Of a stretch of 64,000 bases of DNA, positions 36,615-46,035 are shown in pieces. Numbering within the stretch: the stretch's first letter is position 1; each line of letters starts with the position of its first letter. Origin of the DNA: Sporocytophaga sp. (GTDB lineage Bacteria; Bacteroidota; Bacteroidia; Cytophagales; Cytophagaceae); assembly GCA_024707265.1 (NCBI GenBank), contig JANQAB010000003.1, positions 1,116,001-1,180,000 on the forward strand, read 5' to 3'. A program made the position numbers and the translations under genes. The notes beneath the pieces are model-generated. The model did not search any database, was not told the origin of the DNA, and saw only the letters and a program-made list of their open reading frames with translations.

Positions 36615-37301
36615 ATGACAACAAACACAAAAAAAGGTCCACTCAACTGGTGGAAAATACTGACAATTATTCTCTTGTTCTACACACTGATTGCAGGTTT
36701 TTTATTTCCCGTACCAAGACTTCCTATTCTTAATGAATCTATAAGAAACTTATATTTCCACGTCCCAATGTGGTTTGCAATGATCATTATGCTGGGGATA
36801 TCTGTGGTAAATGCCGTACTATATCTATCCAACGAAAACTGGAAACATGATAAAACCGCTGTAGAATCAGCCAATACCGGCATCGTATTCGGGATATTGG
36901 GCATTGTGACAGGTATGCTTTGGGCGAAATTTACATGGGGTGAACCATGGAGCAACGATCCAAAACAAAATGCATCCGCTATCGGGCTTCTTATTTACCT
37001 TGCCTATTTTATCTTAAGAGGCTCATTTTCTGATCCTGTTCAGAAAGCTAAAATCAGCGCCATTTACAACATCCTCGCATATCCCGCATTTCTCGCTTTG
37101 ATTTTTGTGCTGCCAAGACTTACTAGCTCTCTTCACCCAGGGAACGGTGGAAATCCGGGTTTCAATGCATATGACCTGGACAGCAAAATGAGATTAGTCT
37201 TCTACCCTGCCATTATTGGTTTTACCCTTTTAGGCTGGTGGATCACAACTTTAAGAATACGCTTTAAAAATATCGAACACCTTATTAAGTGGGGGAATTA
37301 A
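36615..37301 (+). CDS. ccmC: Cytochrome c maturation protein CcmC/CcsA-type, haem handling
   Basis: The 228-residue product has six hydrophobic segments and the tryptophan-rich motif MLWAKFTWGEPWSNDPKQNA at about residues 95-114, followed by LPRLTSSLHPGNGG near 165-178. These are the WWD-type signature and flanking His of CcmC, which loads haem onto CcmE in the periplasm. It lies 28 bp after ccmB and 3 bp before the ccmD-like gene, so the cluster is an operon. Confidence 0.92.
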   Translation: MTTNTKKGPLNWWKILTIILLFYTLIAGFLFPVPRLPILNESIRNLYFHVPMWFAMIIMLGISVVNAVLYLSNENWKHDKTAVESANTGIVFGILGIVTGMLWAKFTWGEPWSNDPKQNASAIGLLIYLAYFILRGSFSDPVQKAKISAIYNILAYPAFLALIFVLPRLTSSLHPGNGGNPGFNAYDLDSKMRLVFYPAIIGFTLLGWWITTLRIRFKNIEHLIKWGN

Positions 37302-37304
37302 TCT

Positions 37305-37541
37305 ATGAAAAAATTGTTTTTTCTATTCGTCTTGTTGTTCTCATTGAATTTTGTCACACCAATTCTGGGTCAAAGTTCTACTTCTGATAATGTGGAAATG
37401 GCTGATGCATTCAGAAAAGAAGGCAAAATTTATGTTGTAGTGGGAACTTTTGTACTAATACTTACAGGTATCATTGTATACCTTGTTGTACTAGACAGAA
37501 AACTAACCAAATTGGAAGACGAAATCGAGCATCAAAAATAA
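37305..37541 (+). CDS. ccmD: CcmD-family small membrane protein
   Basis: The 78-residue product has a signal-like N-terminus (MKKLFFLFVLLFSLNFVTPI), a short periplasmic part (MADAFRKEGKIYVVVGTFVL) and one membrane helix (VLILTGIIVYLVVLDRKLTKLE). Position and layout fit CcmD, which helps release loaded CcmE from CcmABC. The Bacteroidota versions have this extra N-terminal hydrophobic stretch. It is placed between ccmC and ccmE with 1-3 bp gaps. Confidence 0.82.
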   Translation: MKKLFFLFVLLFSLNFVTPILGQSSTSDNVEMADAFRKEGKIYVVVGTFVLILTGIIVYLVVLDRKLTKLEDEIEHQK

Positions 37542-37542
37542 C

Positions 37543-37956
37543 ATGAAAAAGACTCACATTATAGGCCTCATTGTTATCGCTATATGCGTCGGAGTGATAG
37601 TTTCAACATCCGGAGACACAAGCTCATATGTTTCATTTAAAGAAGCCGCCGAAATGGCAGCGGACGGAAAAAAAAGCAAGGTGCACGTAGTTGGCAAAGT
37701 TAAAAAAGACGTCAATGGCCAGCTAACAGATTTTTACTACAAGCCGGAAATGGATCCTAATTATTTTGCATTCAAATTAATAGATCAGAATAACCAGGAA
37801 CAGGAAGTAGTATATCTCAACCCTAAACCACAGGACTTTGAAAGAGCCGAACAAATTGTAATTATAGGCAACACTCAGGATAAGATCTTTAAAGCAGACA
37901 AAATCCTTATGAAATGCCCTTCAAAATATGAAGAAACCGAACTGAAGGCTAATTAA
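37543..37956 (+). CDS. ccmE: CcmE haem chaperone, CxxxY type
   Basis: The 137-residue product has an N-terminal membrane anchor (residues 5-20) and a periplasmic OB-fold domain: KVHVVGKVKKDVNG, YFAFKLIDQNNQEQEVVYLN and ERAEQIVIIGNTQDKIFKAD. In classic CcmE a His in HxxxY carries the haem. Here the position is C125-P-S-K-Y129, the CxxxY variant known from some archaea and Desulfovibrio. CcmE takes haem from CcmC and passes it to CcmF. It is 1 bp after ccmD and 16 bp before ccmF. Confidence 0.9.
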   Translation: MKKTHIIGLIVIAICVGVIVSTSGDTSSYVSFKEAAEMAADGKKSKVHVVGKVKKDVNGQLTDFYYKPEMDPNYFAFKLIDQNNQEQEVVYLNPKPQDFERAEQIVIIGNTQDKIFKADKILMKCPSKYEETELKAN

Positions 37957-37972
37957 TTAAACTATCGAATTC

Positions 37973-40528
37973 ATGCGCGAATATCTGGGGGACATAGGTC
38001 ATCTTTGTGTCATCATTTCATTTATATTTTCCATACTTGCTACTATTTCCTTCGGAAAAGCTACAGTATCAATAGATTTAGTAAAAAAAGATTCCTGGCT
38101 CAGATTTGCCAGAGTCATCTTTTTTATTCACTCACTTGCTGTATTTGGCATAGTTGCAGCTTTATTTACCATCATAAGTCAGCATTACTACGAATACCAC
38201 TATGCATGGAGCCATTCGTCCAACAATCTTCCTTCCGAATACATGATCTCCTGCTTTTGGGAAGGTCAGGAAGGTAGTTTTCTACTCTGGACTTTCTGGA
38301 ATGTACTTCTTGGTTTAATTCTTATCAAAGTAAATAAAACCTGGGAAGCTCCTGTTATGGCCATTTTCTGTCTAGTGCAGCTGTTCCTATGCTCAATGAT
38401 TCTGGGAATTGTAATCCCAGGACTAGATTTTAAAATTGGTAGTTCTCCATTTATATTATTGAAAGATTACATGGGAGATATCCCTGTATATCAAAACAAT
38501 CCCAATTTCATCCCTGAGGATGGTACAGGCCTGAACCCACTGTTACAGAATTATTGGATGGTGATTCACCCTCCTACTCTATTCCCGGGCTTTGCCGCAA
38601 CCCTTGTTCCTTTTGCTTATTGCATGGCCGGATTATGGCAAGGCAGATACAAAGAATGGATCAGACCTGCTTTCCCTTGGGCACTATTTGCAGCATCTAC
38701 ATTGGGAATCGGAATCTTGATGGGGGCTTATTGGGCATATGAAACACTAAACTTTGGCGGCTACTGGAACTGGGACCCTGTAGAAAATGCAGTATATGTC
38801 CCCTGGCTGATTCTTGTAGCAGGAATTCATACCATGCTTATTTTCAAAAACAGTAATAAGTCTCTCCAGGCATCTGTAATACTTATCACTGCACAGTTTA
38901 TCTTAATTCTTTACTCTACATTCCTTACAAGAAGCGGGGTTCTTGGAGATTCTTCAGTACACTCATTTACGGACCTTGGGCTCTCAGGACAACTGTTGCT
39001 TTTTCTTTTTGCACTTACCATTGTAGCTGTAATATTCATCATAGTCCGCTGGAAAAAACTTGGAGGAGAAGAGAATGAAGAAGTATCTGTTTACTCCCGC
39101 GAATTCTGGATATTTATCGGAGTAGTAGTATTCTGTCTGGCCGCATTTCAGGTTCTTTATACCACTTCAATTCCTGTGTACAATAAATTCCTTGGTTGGA
39201 TAGGAATTGAATCTAACATTGCCCCACCGGCAGATCAGATCGAACATTATACCAAATTCCAAATCTGGGCAGGAATACTAATTGCATTACTTTCTGCTAT
39301 CGGTCAGTTTTTCTGGTGGAAAAAGATGGATAGCAAGAAGCTCTGGGAAGAGATCAGCATACCTTTGATCTTAACTTTACTTATCTCCAGCGCTCTGATT
39401 TGTCTGACGATGATGAATAAAATCGACATCACTCCGACTTATATCCTGCTCTTTACCACTGCATTATTTTCAGTAATCAGTAATATCAGCATCTTTTTCA
39501 AAATAGTTAAAAACAACTACAAACTGACTGGGGGAGCTATCGCTCATATAGGTGTTGCTCTGATGTTATTCGGAATTCTATTTTCATCAGGATATTCAAA
39601 AATCATCTCTCTTAACAACACAGGATTAATTTATTCCAAGGAAGCAGGGGATGATTTTAACAGAGATAATATTCTTCTCTGGAGAAATGAATGGAAAGAG
39701 ATGAATGACTACAAGCTGAAATTCATTGGACCAAGGCTTGAAGCCAAAGATTTCCCGGGATACATCAAAAAAGAACACCTGCTTCTGCTTGATGACAAAT
39801 ACATGGCTCTGGCTAAAAAAACAATCGAGCACCAAGGGAAAAAGTATTTTGACAAAGGAGATACAATCGAAATATACCCTGAAAACACTTATTATGAAGT
39901 TTTAATAGCTAAAGCTAACGGAGATACATTCACCCTTTACCCACGAGCACAGGTTAACCCAACCATGGGGCTTCTTGCTTCACCAGGCATTGAACACTTC
40001 TATGATAAGGACCTTTATGCTCACGTGTCTTCCATCCCTTCGCCGGACGAAGAAAAGGAATGGTCTCCAACAGAAGAATACACTATTAAGCCGGGAGATA
40101 CTGTATTTATCAATGACTATGTAACCATCCTTCATGAAGTTGAAAGGGTAAAGTACGTTCCGGGAATGCCGTTGACCCAGGAAGATGCTGCAGTAATGGC
40201 TCATTTCCACGTGCTTGACAAGGAGAAAAATCACAGCATTCATCCGATATATATCATTAAGGTAAAAGAAGGACTGGCCGGACAAATTCCTGATGTCAAC
40301 GAAGACCTGGGAATAAAAATCAGCTTCCTGAATATTGATCCGACCAAAGAGGAATTTACATTTGCTGTGAATACCACCCAGAAAGATTACATCATTCTGA
40401 AAGCAATTGAAAAACCATTTATCAATATCCTTTGGATTGGAACTCTTGTACTGGTTGCAGGTCTCCTACTTGCTATGATCAGAAGATATCAGGAGTTTGC
40501 TAAAATGAGAGACAAAAACACTGAATAA
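37973..40528 (+). CDS. ccmF: Cytochrome c haem lyase component CcmF
   Basis: The 851-residue product is a many-helix membrane protein. The WWD domain has NFGGYWNWDPVENAVYVPWL near residues 260-279. Conserved His are in YWMVIHPPTLFPGFA (about 198) and GVLGDSSVHSFTDLG (about 322). The region from about residue 520 to 820 is a large periplasmic domain (for example LIYSKEAGDDFNRDNILLWR), and a last membrane helix with LWIGTLVLVAGLLLAMI ends it. CcmF attaches haem to the apocytochrome. The length is above the roughly 650 of proteobacterial CcmF because of the large periplasmic part, as in related Bacteroidota. No CcmH or CcmG gene follows directly. Confidence 0.93.
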   Translation: MREYLGDIGHLCVIISFIFSILATISFGKATVSIDLVKKDSWLRFARVIFFIHSLAVFGIVAALFTIISQHYYEYHYAWSHSSNNLPSEYMISCFWEGQEGSFLLWTFWNVLLGLILIKVNKTWEAPVMAIFCLVQLFLCSMILGIVIPGLDFKIGSSPFILLKDYMGDIPVYQNNPNFIPEDGTGLNPLLQNYWMVIHPPTLFPGFAATLVPFAYCMAGLWQGRYKEWIRPAFPWALFAASTLGIGILMGAYWAYETLNFGGYWNWDPVENAVYVPWLILVAGIHTMLIFKNSNKSLQASVILITAQFILILYSTFLTRSGVLGDSSVHSFTDLGLSGQLLLFLFALTIVAVIFIIVRWKKLGGEENEEVSVYSREFWIFIGVVVFCLAAFQVLYTTSIPVYNKFLGWIGIESNIAPPADQIEHYTKFQIWAGILIALLSAIGQFFWWKKMDSKKLWEEISIPLILTLLISSALICLTMMNKIDITPTYILLFTTALFSVISNISIFFKIVKNNYKLTGGAIAHIGVALMLFGILFSSGYSKIISLNNTGLIYSKEAGDDFNRDNILLWRNEWKEMNDYKLKFIGPRLEAKDFPGYIKKEHLLLLDDKYMALAKKTIEHQGKKYFDKGDTIEIYPENTYYEVLIAKANGDTFTLYPRAQVNPTMGLLASPGIEHFYDKDLYAHVSSIPSPDEEKEWSPTEEYTIKPGDTVFINDYVTILHEVERVKYVPGMPLTQEDAAVMAHFHVLDKEKNHSIHPIYIIKVKEGLAGQIPDVNEDLGIKISFLNIDPTKEEFTFAVNTTQKDYIILKAIEKPFINILWIGTLVLVAGLLLAMIRRYQEFAKMRDKNTE

Positions 40529-40546
40529 TTTTTAAATTTTCGAAGC

Positions 40547-41326
40547 ATGGGCAATAGGATAACTATGATCGGTTCGGGCAATCTGGCCAGTCATCTGGCC
40601 CCTGCTCTTGAAAATGCCGGGCATTTTGTGAATGAAGTATACTCACGAAATCCCTCTTCAGCGAAAAACCTGTGCAGCATGTTATACAATGCTGCACAGG
40701 TTTCAAGCCTGAACTTTTCCCAAAGCACATCTACAATCTTTATCATTGTGGTGAGCGATGATGCCATAGAAGAAGTCTCCGCTCAGATTACCCTTCCTCC
40801 AAATGGTATTTTGCTTCATACTTCTGGCACCAAATCAATATCCATTTTATCCTGTTTCGAACATTTCGGTAGCCTCTATCCTCTGCAGACTTTCACCAAA
40901 CGGAAAAAGGTCTCCTGGGAAGACATTCCGATTCTGACAGAAGGCTCTGATGAAGAAACAGCCAAACTTATTCTGGCTTTAGCAAAGAGTATCTCTACAA
41001 AAGCGTTTCAGGCTTCTGAAGAAAAAAGAAAGCTTATCCATCTTTCAGCCGTTTTTTCAGCAAATTTCGCAAATCATTTGCTTTACATGGCTAAATCTAT
41101 GCTGGATGAGGATGACATAGACTTTACTATACTCAAACCTCTGCTTTCCGAAACACTGAAAAAAGCCTTCGAAATAGATCCTATTAAAGCTCAAACAGGC
41201 CCCGCAGTAAGAAAAGATATTTCAACAATAAGAGATCATCTGAAAATTCTTGACAATAAAGAAGATTTTAAGAAAATTTATAAAGACATTACGGAGAATA
41301 TTATTAAAGTTCATTCACAATCCTAA
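40547..41326 (+). CDS. Rossmann-like/DUF2520 NAD(P)-binding protein
   Basis: The 259-residue product starts ITMIGSGNLASHLAPALENA, a dinucleotide-binding fold like F420-dependent NADP oxidoreductases. VVSDDAIEEVSAQI and FEHFGSLYPLQTFTKRKKVS follow. The C-terminal DUF2520 helical domain starts at about residue 130 and has the motif LSAVFSANFANHLLYMAKSM. The substrate is unknown. It lies 18 bp after ccmF and 5 bp before the KdsC-like gene, likely in the same transcript. Confidence 0.88.
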   Translation: MGNRITMIGSGNLASHLAPALENAGHFVNEVYSRNPSSAKNLCSMLYNAAQVSSLNFSQSTSTIFIIVVSDDAIEEVSAQITLPPNGILLHTSGTKSISILSCFEHFGSLYPLQTFTKRKKVSWEDIPILTEGSDEETAKLILALAKSISTKAFQASEEKRKLIHLSAVFSANFANHLLYMAKSMLDEDDIDFTILKPLLSETLKKAFEIDPIKAQTGPAVRKDISTIRDHLKILDNKEDFKKIYKDITENIIKVHSQS

Positions 41327-41331
41327 TTTTC

Positions 41332-41844
41332 ATGGAAAGCCAACATTCTGATTTCTCAAAAATTAACACTTTTCTTTTTGATGTAGATGGTGTTCTTACT
41401 GATGGAAGCATTCAAGCATTTTCAACAGGAGAACACGTTAGAAATTTTTATATTAAAGATGGTTATGCCATTGAAAAAGCGCTGCAAAGTGGCTATAACA
41501 TCATTATCATTACCGGAGGATTTGAGGAAGGAGTTTCCAAAAGACTAAAATTTCTTGGAATAAAAGATGTTTTCATGGGAGTAAAAGACAAACTTGCTGT
41601 ATACAATGAATACCTACATGATAAACATCTGGACAAAAGTTCCATTTTATACATGGGGGACGACCTTCCTGATCTTAAAATGCTTAAATTGGTTGGAATG
41701 CCCACCTGCCCCAGCGATGCGGTTGGAGATATTAAAGATGTTTGCAAGTATATTTCTCCCTACAATGGAGGGCGAGGAGCAGTCAGAGATGTCATTGAAA
41801 AAGTAATGAAAGCCCAGGGTAAATGGCTAATAGATCAATGGTAA
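41332..41844 (+). CDS. kdsC: KdsC-like HAD phosphatase
   Basis: The 170-residue size is that of 3-deoxy-D-manno-octulosonate 8-phosphate phosphatases. The HAD nucleophile motif is FLFDVDGVLTDG at residues 14-25 (D17, D19). Motif II is IIITGG and motif III/IV is YMGDDLPDLKMLKLVGM near residue 105. VGDIKDVCKYISPYNGGRGA is the usual tail of the tetrameric KdsC subfamily. The enzyme would remove phosphate from KDO-8-phosphate for lipopolysaccharide, though other sugar-acid phosphates are possible. Its neighbours do not specify the pathway. Confidence 0.85.
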   Translation: MESQHSDFSKINTFLFDVDGVLTDGSIQAFSTGEHVRNFYIKDGYAIEKALQSGYNIIIITGGFEEGVSKRLKFLGIKDVFMGVKDKLAVYNEYLHDKHLDKSSILYMGDDLPDLKMLKLVGMPTCPSDAVGDIKDVCKYISPYNGGRGAVRDVIEKVMKAQGKWLIDQW

Positions 41845-41854
41845 AAACATAAAT

Positions 41855-42740
41855 ATGCCAAGACCGGTAAAACTGCATTTAAAAACATATTTCAAGGGGT
41901 TTATTAAACTTATCCGGTTTAATAATCTCCTGATTTTGTTTTTTTCCCAGTTGTTTGTCTATTTTTTTCCTTATTAAAGTTAATAGCAATAAACCATTCA
42001 ACATCTCCTTCCTGTTACTCACATTAGCAACAGTCTGCATTGCTGCAGCCGGATATATTATTAATGACTATTATGATATTAAAATTGATATTATTAATAA
42101 ACCAGGAAGAGTTGTAATCGGGCGAATATTCAAAAGAAGGACTGCAATGATCTTCCATTTTATTCTCAATGGCACTGGAATTATTGCCGGATTGATGATG
42201 GGATTAAGACTTGGGATTATTATTGCCTTCTGCGGTTTCCTGCTATGGCTTTACTCAAACCAATTAAAAAGACAGCCCCTTTCTGGAAATATAGCCATAT
42301 CCTTCCTTACCGCACTGTCAATTATGCTTGTTGGCATATTTGCGAAAGAACGGTATATCTCGGTTCTCGTTTATGCTGTTTTTGCCTTTTTTATTTCCCT
42401 GATCCGGGAAATCGTAAAAGACATGGAAGATGTTAAAGGAGATGCAAACTTTGGCTGTAAAACATTACCCATAATCTGGGGAATCCGAAAAACAAAATCC
42501 TTTCTGTTTATCATCGGAATAATTTTCATTGTCTCTCTTATCATAGGATACTTTTGGCTAATGAGGGAGAATCCTTACAATTTATATTTTATCGGATATA
42601 ATATCTTTTTTGTCATTTTTCCCTTTTTTATCTTCTTGATTTACCTTTCGAGGGCAGATACTATTATAGATTTTAAGAAATTAAGCATTTTTTGTAAGGT
42701 AATAATGCTTACCGGAGTGCTAAGTATGCTTTTTGTCTAA
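41855..42740 (+). pseudogene. UbiA-family prenyltransferase, frameshifted
   Basis: The ATG at 41855 opens MPRPVKLHLKTYFKGFIKLI, then RFNNLLILFFSQLFVYFF, and stops. At the T7 run 41962-41968 one T fewer restores FFLIKVNSNKPFNISFLLLT. The motif NDYYDIKIDIINKPGRVVIG is the first Asp-rich (N/D)DxxD prenyl-diphosphate site. The second, REIVKDMEDVKGDANFGCKT, follows near residue 190. Total length is about 295 with eight or nine membrane helices. The enzyme joins a prenyl chain to an aromatic or lipid acceptor, often for geranylgeranylglycerol-type or quinone-like products. The acceptor is unknown. The frameshift is probably an error in the run. Confidence 0.85.
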
Positions 42741-42777
42741 TCTTATTATATATTTGCATCCTTAAAATCAAAATCCC

Positions 42778-43368
42778 TTGCCCGTTAAAATTGCAATATT
42801 TTGTTCCGGTTCCGGTTCAAATGCACAAAAAATTATTGAATATTTTCAGGAGCATAAAAGTGCTGAAGTAGTATTACTGCTTTCCAATAATAAAAATGCC
42901 TATGCCCTGGAGCGCGCAAAAGCGCTGGGAGTAGCTACGCGCGTATTTGACAAAGCACAATTTTCTCAATCATCAATCATAGTTAATGAACTCAAAGAAT
43001 TAGGAGTAAACTGGATCATTTTGGCTGGTTTTTTATGGCTCGTTCCTGAAAATCTGATAGAGGCGTTTCCTAATTCCATTGTAAATATTCACCCTGCATT
43101 ACTTCCATCCTATGGAGGCAAAGGGATGTATGGCATGTATGTGCATGAAGCTGTCGTAAAGGCGAAGGAAAAAGAAAGCGGAATCAGCATACACATGGTA
43201 AACAAAGAATACGATAAGGGAAAAATTGTATTCCAGGCAAAATGCTTTCTCACCGACGAAGACACTGCTGAAACACTCGCAAAAAAAATACAAGCACTTG
43301 AACACGAACACTTTCCTAAAGTGATCGATGCGCTTATTTGTTCAAAAACATATAATCCTATTTCCTGA
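42778..43368 (+). CDS. purN: Phosphoribosylglycinamide formyltransferase
   Basis: The 196-residue product has IAIFCSGSGSNAQKIIEYF at the start, ILAGFLWLVPENLIEAF, the catalytic Asn/His region IVNIHPALLPSYGGKGMYG (about residues 101-119) and GISIHMVNKEYDKGKIVFQA with the Asp. It transfers a formyl group from 10-formyltetrahydrofolate to glycinamide ribonucleotide in purine synthesis. The start is a TTG at 42778, with no ATG in frame nearby, and the protein begins sensibly there (PVKIAIF). purH follows 18 bp later, so both act in the same pathway from one operon. Confidence 0.93.
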   Translation: MPVKIAIFCSGSGSNAQKIIEYFQEHKSAEVVLLLSNNKNAYALERAKALGVATRVFDKAQFSQSSIIVNELKELGVNWIILAGFLWLVPENLIEAFPNSIVNIHPALLPSYGGKGMYGMYVHEAVVKAKEKESGISIHMVNKEYDKGKIVFQAKCFLTDEDTAETLAKKIQALEHEHFPKVIDALICSKTYNPIS

Positions 43369-43386
43369 AAATTTAAAAAGTAAATA

Positions 43387-44913
43387 ATGAATCCAAGAAA
43401 AATTAAATCTGCCCTTATATCAGTTTATTATAAAGACGGACTTGACAGAATAGTTAAACTTCTTGACAAGCAAGGTGTTAAAATCTATTCCACTGGAGGC
43501 ACCCAAAAATTTATTGAAGACCTGGGCATAAAAGTTACTCCGGTAGAAGAACTAACTACCTATCCGTCAATTCTTGGAGGAAGGGTAAAAACACTACACC
43601 CTAAAATTTTTGGTGGAATTCTTTTCAGAAGAGATTTTGAACAAGACCAGAAAGAAGTGGCACAATATGACATTCCAAGCCTTGATCTAGTAATCGTAGA
43701 TTTATATCCGTTTGAGGAAACTGTTGCATCTGGTGCTTCTGATGAAGATATCATCGAGAAAATTGACATAGGCGGAATTTCTCTGATCAGAGGAGCAGCT
43801 AAAAACTTTAAGGATGTTGTGATTGTAGCTTCAAAAGATCAGTATCCTATGCTTGAAAATATTCTTGTTGAAAGAAAAGGAGAAACGGATCTGAATGAAA
43901 GAAGACTTTTCGCAGGAAGAGCATTTGATATTTCTTCACATTATGACACAGCAATCTTTAATTATTTCTTTAGCGGAGAAGAAATAAAACACTTTAAGCA
44001 AAGTGTAAGAGACTTCCAGGTTCTTCGTTATGGAGAAAACCCTCATCAGGCAGGTGTGTTCTATGGCAAGCTTGATGATATGTTCGAGAAACTGAACGGA
44101 AAAGAGTTATCTTATAACAACCTCCTTGATATTGATGCAGCTGTTGGATTAATAGATGAATTTGAAGGCGCCACGACATTCGCCATTCTTAAACATAATA
44201 ATGCCTGTGGCATAGCTACAGCTGCCACTCCCAAAGAAGCGTACCTGAAAGCATTGGCTGCAGACCCGGTTTCTGCTTTCGGAGGTGTTATCATCACCGG
44301 ATCTAAAATTGACTTAGCAACAGCAGAAGAGCTAAACAAGCTTTTCTTTGAAGTATTAATTGCCCCGGATTTTGAAAAAGATGCATTAGAATTACTTACT
44401 TCGAAAAAAAATCGAATCTTATTAAGAAGAAAATCCGTTACACTCCCTTCAAGACAGTTTAAAACACTTCTTAACGGAGTTATAGAGCAGGAAAAAGATT
44501 TAAAAAAGGAAACAGAGGAAGAACTAAAACCTGTAACCAATCGTTTTCCATCCGACAAAGAAAAAAGAGCTTTGTTGTTTGCCAACAAAATCTGTAAACA
44601 TACCAAATCCAATGCAATCGTATTGGCAGTAGACGGACAGATGATTTCAAGCGGAGTAGGTCAGACCTCAAGAGTAGATGCACTCAGACAAGCGATTGAA
44701 AAAGCCAAAAGTTTTGGATTCTCCCTTGAAGGAGCAGTTATGGCATCCGATGCATTCTTCCCTTTCCCTGATTGCGTTGAAATAGCTGATAAAGCTGGTA
44801 TTAAAGCAGTAATACAACCGGGAGGGTCAATTAAAGATCAAGAGTCAATAGACTATTGCAATGCACATGAGATAGCCATGGTTCTAACTGGATTCAGGCA
44901 TTTCAAGCACTAA
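43387..44913 (+). CDS. purH: Bifunctional AICAR formyltransferase/IMP cyclohydrolase
   Basis: The 508-residue length is standard. The N-terminal IMP cyclohydrolase (MGS-like) domain has ALISVYYKDGLDRIVKLLDK, IYSTGGTQKFIEDLGI and ILGGRVKTLHPKIFGGILFR. The C-terminal formyltransferase domain starts near residue 200 with LRYGENPHQAGVFYG. It contains ILKHNNACGIAT (Lys-His active pair) and SAFGGVIITG, and ends in IQPGGSIKDQESIDYCN. It carries out the last two steps to IMP. It is cotranscribed with purN. About 90 bp separate it from mreB, with a probable promoter between. Confidence 0.96.
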   Translation: MNPRKIKSALISVYYKDGLDRIVKLLDKQGVKIYSTGGTQKFIEDLGIKVTPVEELTTYPSILGGRVKTLHPKIFGGILFRRDFEQDQKEVAQYDIPSLDLVIVDLYPFEETVASGASDEDIIEKIDIGGISLIRGAAKNFKDVVIVASKDQYPMLENILVERKGETDLNERRLFAGRAFDISSHYDTAIFNYFFSGEEIKHFKQSVRDFQVLRYGENPHQAGVFYGKLDDMFEKLNGKELSYNNLLDIDAAVGLIDEFEGATTFAILKHNNACGIATAATPKEAYLKALAADPVSAFGGVIITGSKIDLATAEELNKLFFEVLIAPDFEKDALELLTSKKNRILLRRKSVTLPSRQFKTLLNGVIEQEKDLKKETEEELKPVTNRFPSDKEKRALLFANKICKHTKSNAIVLAVDGQMISSGVGQTSRVDALRQAIEKAKSFGFSLEGAVMASDAFFPFPDCVEIADKAGIKAVIQPGGSIKDQESIDYCNAHEIAMVLTGFRHFKH

Positions 44914-44930
44914 AAATGAGTTTAATTTCT

Positions 44931-44959
44931 TTTGATTTAAAAACAAATTTGTAAATTTC
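44931..44959 (+). promoter_or_regulatory. Probable promoter of the rod-shape operon
   Basis: TTTG at 44931-44934 and TAAATTTC at 44952-44959 (one mismatch to TAnnTTTG) are 17 bases apart, slightly short of the usual 19. They lie 44 bases before the mreB start in an AT-rich gap after purH. Confidence 0.4.
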
Positions 44960-45002
44960 ACAGTATTAAAAGGATTAGTTTAAATCAGGATTTTTAATAA
45001 GC

Positions 45003-46028
45003 ATGGGATTATTTGATTTTTTCACCAGTGATATCGCAATTGACCTGGGAACAGCAAATACCTTAATCATCTATAAGGACAAAATTGTGGTTGATGAACC
45101 ATCAATCATTGCCCTTGACAAGATTACAGGTAAGGTAAGAGCCATTGGCCGGGAAGCAATGCAAATGCATGAGAAGACTCATGAGAACATCAAAACCATC
45201 AGACCTCTGAAAGACGGTGTAATTGCCGACTTCCATGCTGCCGAGCACATGATCAGAGGCCTGATAAAGTTAATTGATGGAGGAAAAAGATTCTTCGGTG
45301 CATCTCACAGGATGGTCATTTGTATCCCTTCAGGAATCACTGAAGTAGAAAAAAGAGCCGTACGTGACTCTGCAGAACATGCAGGCGCAAAAGAAGTTTA
45401 TATGATACACGAGCCGATCGCCGCTGCCATCGGTCTTGGAATTGACATCGAACAACCTGTAGGTTCTATGATCGTTGATATAGGAGGAGGAACAACAGAG
45501 ATTGCCGTAATTGCACTTTCAGGTATTGTTTGCGAACAGTCTATCAGAGTAGCTGGTGATGTCTTCAACAAAGACATACTCGACTACATGAGAAGACAGC
45601 ACAACTTGCTGATTGGTGAAAGATCTGCAGAAAGAGTAAAAATCGAAGTCGGCTCAGCACTTACGGAACTTGACAATCCTCCTGAAGATTATGAAATCAG
45701 AGGAAGAGACCTGATGACAGGTATTCCGAAAATCATAAAAGTAACTTATTCAGAAATTGCTTTTGCACTTGACAAATCCGTTTCAAAAATAGAGGAAGCT
45801 GTGCTGAAAGCTCTTGAAATTTCTCCGCCAGAGCTTAGTGCTGATATCTATGATAATGGTATTCACCTTACAGGAGGAGGAGCGCTTCTCAGAGGACTGG
45901 ACAAGAGACTGGCAATGAAAACCAAACTTCCGATACACGTAGCTGAAGATCCACTTCGCGCAGTAGTAAGAGGGACCGGAATGGCCATAAAAGAATTTGA
46001 TAAATACAGAGCAGTATTGATGACTTAA
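45003..46028 (+). CDS. mreB: Rod-shape-determining actin homologue MreB
   Basis: The 341-residue product has the actin-fold ATP site: DIAIDLGTANTLIIYKDKIV (phosphate 1), GSMIVDIGGGTTEIAVIALS (phosphate 2) and IHLTGGGALLRGLDKRL (adenosine). AEHMIRGLIKLI and IHEPIAAAIGLGIDIEQ are typical. MreB filaments guide the cell-wall elongation complex along the membrane. It is the first gene of the mreB-mreC-mreD-mrdA-rodA run, with 7 bp to mreC. Confidence 0.97.
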   Translation: MGLFDFFTSDIAIDLGTANTLIIYKDKIVVDEPSIIALDKITGKVRAIGREAMQMHEKTHENIKTIRPLKDGVIADFHAAEHMIRGLIKLIDGGKRFFGASHRMVICIPSGITEVEKRAVRDSAEHAGAKEVYMIHEPIAAAIGLGIDIEQPVGSMIVDIGGGTTEIAVIALSGIVCEQSIRVAGDVFNKDILDYMRRQHNLLIGERSAERVKIEVGSALTELDNPPEDYEIRGRDLMTGIPKIIKVTYSEIAFALDKSVSKIEEAVLKALEISPPELSADIYDNGIHLTGGGALLRGLDKRLAMKTKLPIHVAEDPLRAVVRGTGMAIKEFDKYRAVLMT

Positions 46029-46035
46029 AATTTAA

